Assembly: GCA_016183835.1 (NCBI GenBank)
Contig: JACPDV010000138.1
Span: 1 to 15,930 of the forward strand
From: Armatimonadota bacterium
GTDB taxonomy: Bacteria; Armatimonadota; UBA10988
Reading direction: 5' to 3'
DNA: 15,930 bases
Part shown: in pieces, positions 13,702 to 15,930 of the stretch
Numbering within the stretch: the first letter of the stretch is position 1
Layout of the letters: every line of letters begins with the position of its first letter
Program-made: the position numbers and the translations under genes
Notes under the pieces: model-generated
Told to the model about the DNA's origin: nothing
The model's input: the letters and a program-made list of their open reading frames with translations, nothing else
Database searches by the model: none

Positions 13702-14769
13702 TCACGCCGCGGTTCGCACCGCTTCGTGCATCGCCAGGATGTTGGCCAGGGGCGTGTCGGGGCAGATGGTATTGCCGGTGAAGATCAGCAGCGCGGCGCG
13801 CCCCCGGCAGAGCGCGATGCACTCGTGGAGCCGGGTGACGACCTGGTCCGGAGTCATCCGCGGCAGCTCGGTGGTAACGGCCAGCGGGCCGAAGATGACC
13901 AGCGGCTCGCCATCGCGACAGCGCCGCTCGACGAGCTTCTCGAGGGTCATGCCGCACTCGGGCTGGAAGCCCTGGAAGCCCTGGACGCCGCAGTCGATGA
14001 GCATATCGAGCAACGGCTGTACGTTGCCGTCGGAATGCCACACCGGCCGGCAGCCGGCATCGAGCAGCGGCTCGAGGCCGTAGCGCAGGAGTGGCGCGTA
14101 GTAGCGCTCGATGAAGTCGACCGAGACCATCGGCCCGCGCTGATCGCAGATGTCTTCGCCGAGGAGCACGGCGCGCGGGTAGAGCCCGTCGGTCACGGCG
14201 CGGGCGCAGAGGCGGCTGAGCCGGCGCGCGTGGGCGGTGCTGACCTCGAGCATCTTGCGGGCCCGCGGCTCGTCGAGCCCGAAGAGCAGGAACCAGTTCT
14301 GGTAGCCGAACTGGCCGTACCAGTCGAGCCGCGCGGCGGAGCCCCACAGGGGCGGCATCCAAACCATGTCGCCGGCGCGCTCCTGCCCGGCCAGCAGGTC
14401 GCGGCGGAACGGCTCGTAGGCGGCGTCGAAGTCCCATTCGGCCTCGACCTGCTCAGGCTGGGGCAGGCTGTCGATGTGGGCCTGCACCGCCTCGAAGCTC
14501 ATGCCGCGATCGGCCATCAGGTAGGACGACTGGTCGACGCAGCGATACTCGTCGAGGTGGCGGGGGACGAAGCAGCCGAGGAGCCCGTCGGAGCCCAGCG
14601 CGCGATAGCCGCGGAGCGAGACGGCGAGCGGATCGGCTGCGTAGTCCTCGGGGGTGGCGCCGGCCAGCTCCATGAGATAGGGCGGACAGGCGATCCACCC
14701 GCCGAGGATCGGCGTGCGGTCGGGCGTGGCAAAGGCCAGGGCGGCGTCGATGCGCTCGCGCGGCGTCAC
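13702..14769 (-). CDS. Uroporphyrinogen decarboxylase / MtaA-like methyltransferase family protein
   Basis: A 355-residue TIM-barrel protein of the UroD superfamily, which includes heme-pathway UroD and corrinoid:coenzyme-M-type methyltransferases such as MtaA and CmuA. TPRERIDAALAFATPDRTPI (2-21) is the usual start, and ICPDTPLANILAMHEAVR (335-352) is the typical end (compare PPDTPLENLxA). The putative metal site reads VWHSDGN with H245 and D247, followed by PECG (270-273) with C272; MtaA-type enzymes usually have HxC plus a later Cys, so the second thiolate is replaced by Asp here. This argues against a standard coenzyme-M methyltransferase and against heme biosynthesis. The start is GTG at 14767-14769, overlapping the stop of the upstream collagen-like gene by GTGA; a longer open frame upstream only overlaps that gene. 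The HAD gene starts 64 nt downstream. Confidence 0.85.
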   Translation of the reverse strand: MTPRERIDAALAFATPDRTPILGGWIACPPYLMELAGATPEDYAADPLAVSLRGYRALGSDGLLGCFVPRHLDEYRCVDQSSYLMADRGMSFEAVQAHIDSLPQPEQVEAEWDFDAAYEPFRRDLLAGQERAGDMVWMPPLWGSAARLDWYGQFGYQNWFLLFGLDEPRARKMLEVSTAHARRLSRLCARAVTDGLYPRAVLLGEDICDQRGPMVSVDFIERYYAPLLRYGLEPLLDAGCRPVWHSDGNVQPLLDMLIDCGVQGFQGFQPECGMTLEKLVERRCRDGEPLVIFGPLAVTTELPRMTPDQVVTRLHECIALCRGRAALLIFTGNTICPDTPLANILAMHEAVRTAA

Positions 14770-15930
14770 TGCTCGGCGAGGTGGAACGGCTTGACCACCA
14801 CCTTGATGCTGGTCTTGCCCGCCTCCTTGCGCTTGTCCTTGTCGCGCGCGGTGAGGGTCACGGTGTAGTCGCCGGCCTTCACGTAGAGGTGCTTGGCGAC
14901 CGGGTCGTCGGTGGTCTCGGTGTCGCCGTCGCCCCAGTTCCATTCGTAGTCGACCACGCTCAGGCCGGCGTCGACGAAGCCTTCGAGCCGGAGCTCCTCG
15001 CCCGCCACGGCGTTGGTGATCTCCTGCGGCCCGAGGATCTGCGGCTTGATCGGCACCTCATCGGCGATGAACCGGATCCCGCCGACGTAGAACGCGTCGG
15101 TGGTGTCGCCGAAGATGAGGAACCGCTTGAGCTTATCCGGCGTGCGCTCACTGAGGTTGGTGAAGTCCTTGATGGGGATCATCAGCCGCGTCCACCCGGG
15201 GTGCACCTCGTACTGGTGGTCGAAATAGAAGTCCTCGGCCACGATGGGCCCGCGATCGGTGTCGAGCACCACGCGCAGGCTGCGGGTAGCGGGCGCTTTC
15301 CTGGTCTGCACCACGGGCGCACCCGTGCCCGCTTGTCCGGGCTCCCCGGCCATGCCCGGCATCCCCGGCTGGCCCATGCCCGGCTCCATCGGCATGCCCG
15401 GCTCCATCATGCCCGGCTGCCCCGGCTGCATCATGCCCGGCTGCCCCGGCTGTCCGGGCTGACCCGGCTGCATCATGCCCGGCTGACCCGGCTGTCCGAG
15501 CTGGCCCGGCTGCATCGGCCCGCCCGGCTGGCCCGGCCCGCCCGGACCCATCATCCCGGGGCCGCCGGCACCCGGCATCCCCGGCCCGCCCGGACCCGGC
15601 ATCCCCGGCCCGCCCGAGCCGCGCCGGCCGCCCGCCTTGCCTGAACCGCCGCCTCCCGGCCCGCCGCCCATCATCCCGGGCGGCATCTCGCCGGTTCCTT
15701 CACCGCCCATCCCGGGAGGCATCATGCCCGGACCGCCGCCGCCTGGGCCCGTGCCCATCATCCCGGCCTCACCGGCCGCCCCCGCGCCGCCGGCGGTCTG
15801 CGCCTTCTCCTCTTTTTCCAGGAAGTAGACGTCCATGACCACGAACGAGATGTCCGGCTTATCGAAGTAGAGCTTGATGTCCGGCTGCGTCTCGAAGTCC
15901 AGCCGCCCGCCGCGATAGTACCCGTCGGTG
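14766..15930 (-). CDS. Collagen-like Gly/Pro/Met-rich protein with PKD domain (5' end outside window)
   Basis: The visible 387 residues end in a PKD domain (about the last 90 residues; ILGPQEITNAVAGEELRLEG, then YEWNWGDGDTETTDDPVAKHLYVKAGDYTVTLTA, with the hallmark WxWGDG). Before it is a beta-rich stretch with carbohydrate-binding-module character (LRVVLDTDRG, EVHPGWTRLMIPI, DAFYVGGIRFIADE). Before that is about 157 residues of Gly-, Pro-, Met- and Gln-rich low complexity (15320-15791). The frame stays open to the right edge; the first visible residues (GRLDFETQPDIKLYFDKP and FVVMDVYFLEKEE) look like the front of the same beta domain, so the low-complexity part may be a giant loop within it. 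PKD and such modules are usual in exported proteins; the signal peptide would lie outside the window. The last 4 nt overlap the UroD-like start. Confidence 0.82.
   Translation of the reverse strand, partial: TDGYYRGGRLDFETQPDIKLYFDKPDISFVVMDVYFLEKEEKAQTAGGAGAAGEAGMMGTGPGGGGPGMMPPGMGGEGTGEMPPGMMGGGPGGGGSGKAGGRRGSGGPGMPGPGGPGMPGAGGPGMMGPGGPGQPGGPMQPGQLGQPGQPGMMQPGQPGQPGQPGMMQPGQPGMMEPGMPMEPGMGQPGMPGMAGEPGQAGTGAPVVQTRKAPATRSLRVVLDTDRGPIVAEDFYFDHQYEVHPGWTRLMIPIKDFTNLSERTPDKLKRFLIFGDTTDAFYVGGIRFIADEVPIKPQILGPQEITNAVAGEELRLEGFVDAGLSVVDYEWNWGDGDTETTDDPVAKHLYVKAGDYTVTLTARDKDKRKEAGKTSIKVVVKPFHLAEQ
15379..15546. repeat. In-frame 42-bp tandem repeat (about four units) in the collagen-like segment
   Basis: CCCGGCTGCATCATG recurs at 15421 and 15463, a third degenerate copy starts at 15505 and an earlier one at 15379, giving a 42-bp period. 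It encodes 14-residue units of the form MQPGQPGQPGQPGM, with variants MQPGQLGQPGQPGM, MQPGQPGMMEPGMP and MEPGMGQPGMPGMA. The in-frame period suggests growth by slippage or unequal recombination, with length likely to vary between strains. Confidence 0.8.

Noticed and set aside
13861..13890. Half matches to the TGGTA palindrome (TGGTAACGG here; also TGGTATTG near 13767)
   Set aside because: Only the left arm matches; the right arm TACCA is absent in both.
15379..15546. CRISPR-like periodicity
   Set aside because: The units are directly adjacent, in frame within a coding region, and have no unique spacers.
14781..15828. Plus-strand open frames rich in Arg, His and Leu or in Pro across the collagen-like gene
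   Set aside because: They are antisense reflections of the Gly/Pro repeat; the minus strand carries a PKD domain and beta-rich domain of real protein character.

Overview
The window is about 16 kb of GC-rich, densely coding bacterial DNA. The gene mix suggests a free-living or gut/sediment bacterium of the Planctomycetota, Armatimonadota or a similar saccharolytic phylum: a secreted Asp-box sialidase-like enzyme, a xylose-isomerase-like TIM barrel, a UroD/MtaA-like protein, a Pro/Gly/Met-rich collagen-like protein with a PKD domain, and a glycyl radical enzyme. This placement is inferred from gene content; no rRNA, tRNA or classical marker gene is present. The glycyl radical enzyme implies that at least part of the metabolism is anaerobic.

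Layout. (1) 1-1380, minus: an aldo/keto reductase followed by the start of an M20 peptidase that runs off the left edge. (2) 1474-4640, plus: a glycyl radical enzyme and its radical-SAM activase, overlapping by ATGA and divergent from the reductase across about 90 bp. (3) 4645-7096, minus: a secreted sialidase-family protein and a secreted alpha/beta-hydrolase, probably one operon for glycan breakdown. (4) 7097-7352: the longest gene-free stretch (256 bp), filled by stacked inverted repeats. (5) 7353-9071, plus: a xylose-isomerase-like TIM-barrel protein and a frameshifted, shortened glycosyltransferase. (6) 9072-15930, minus: a secreted, apparently catalytically dead alpha/beta-hydrolase; a heme-degrading-type monooxygenase; then a compact series with a PfkB kinase, an unrecognised conserved-looking protein, a HAD phosphatase, a UroD/MtaA-like protein and a collagen-like/PKD protein cut by the right edge. 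Transcription of block 6 runs from the right edge leftwards.

The best candidates for something new are: the HAD - unknown protein - PfkB kinase trio, spaced by 1-3 nt; two exact TGGTA-N4-TACCA palindromes inside coding sequence of two loci, built from AT-ending codons rare in this DNA; the glycyl radical enzyme with a CWE active site and a GGWC glycyl loop, paired with a reductase; and a collagen-like segment with a 42-bp period that appears to split a beta-sandwich domain. Both convergent gene pairs meet with 0-4 nt between stop codons, leaving no room for terminators. No gene-free stretch exceeds 300 bp. I saw no tRNA, rRNA, CRISPR array or transposase.
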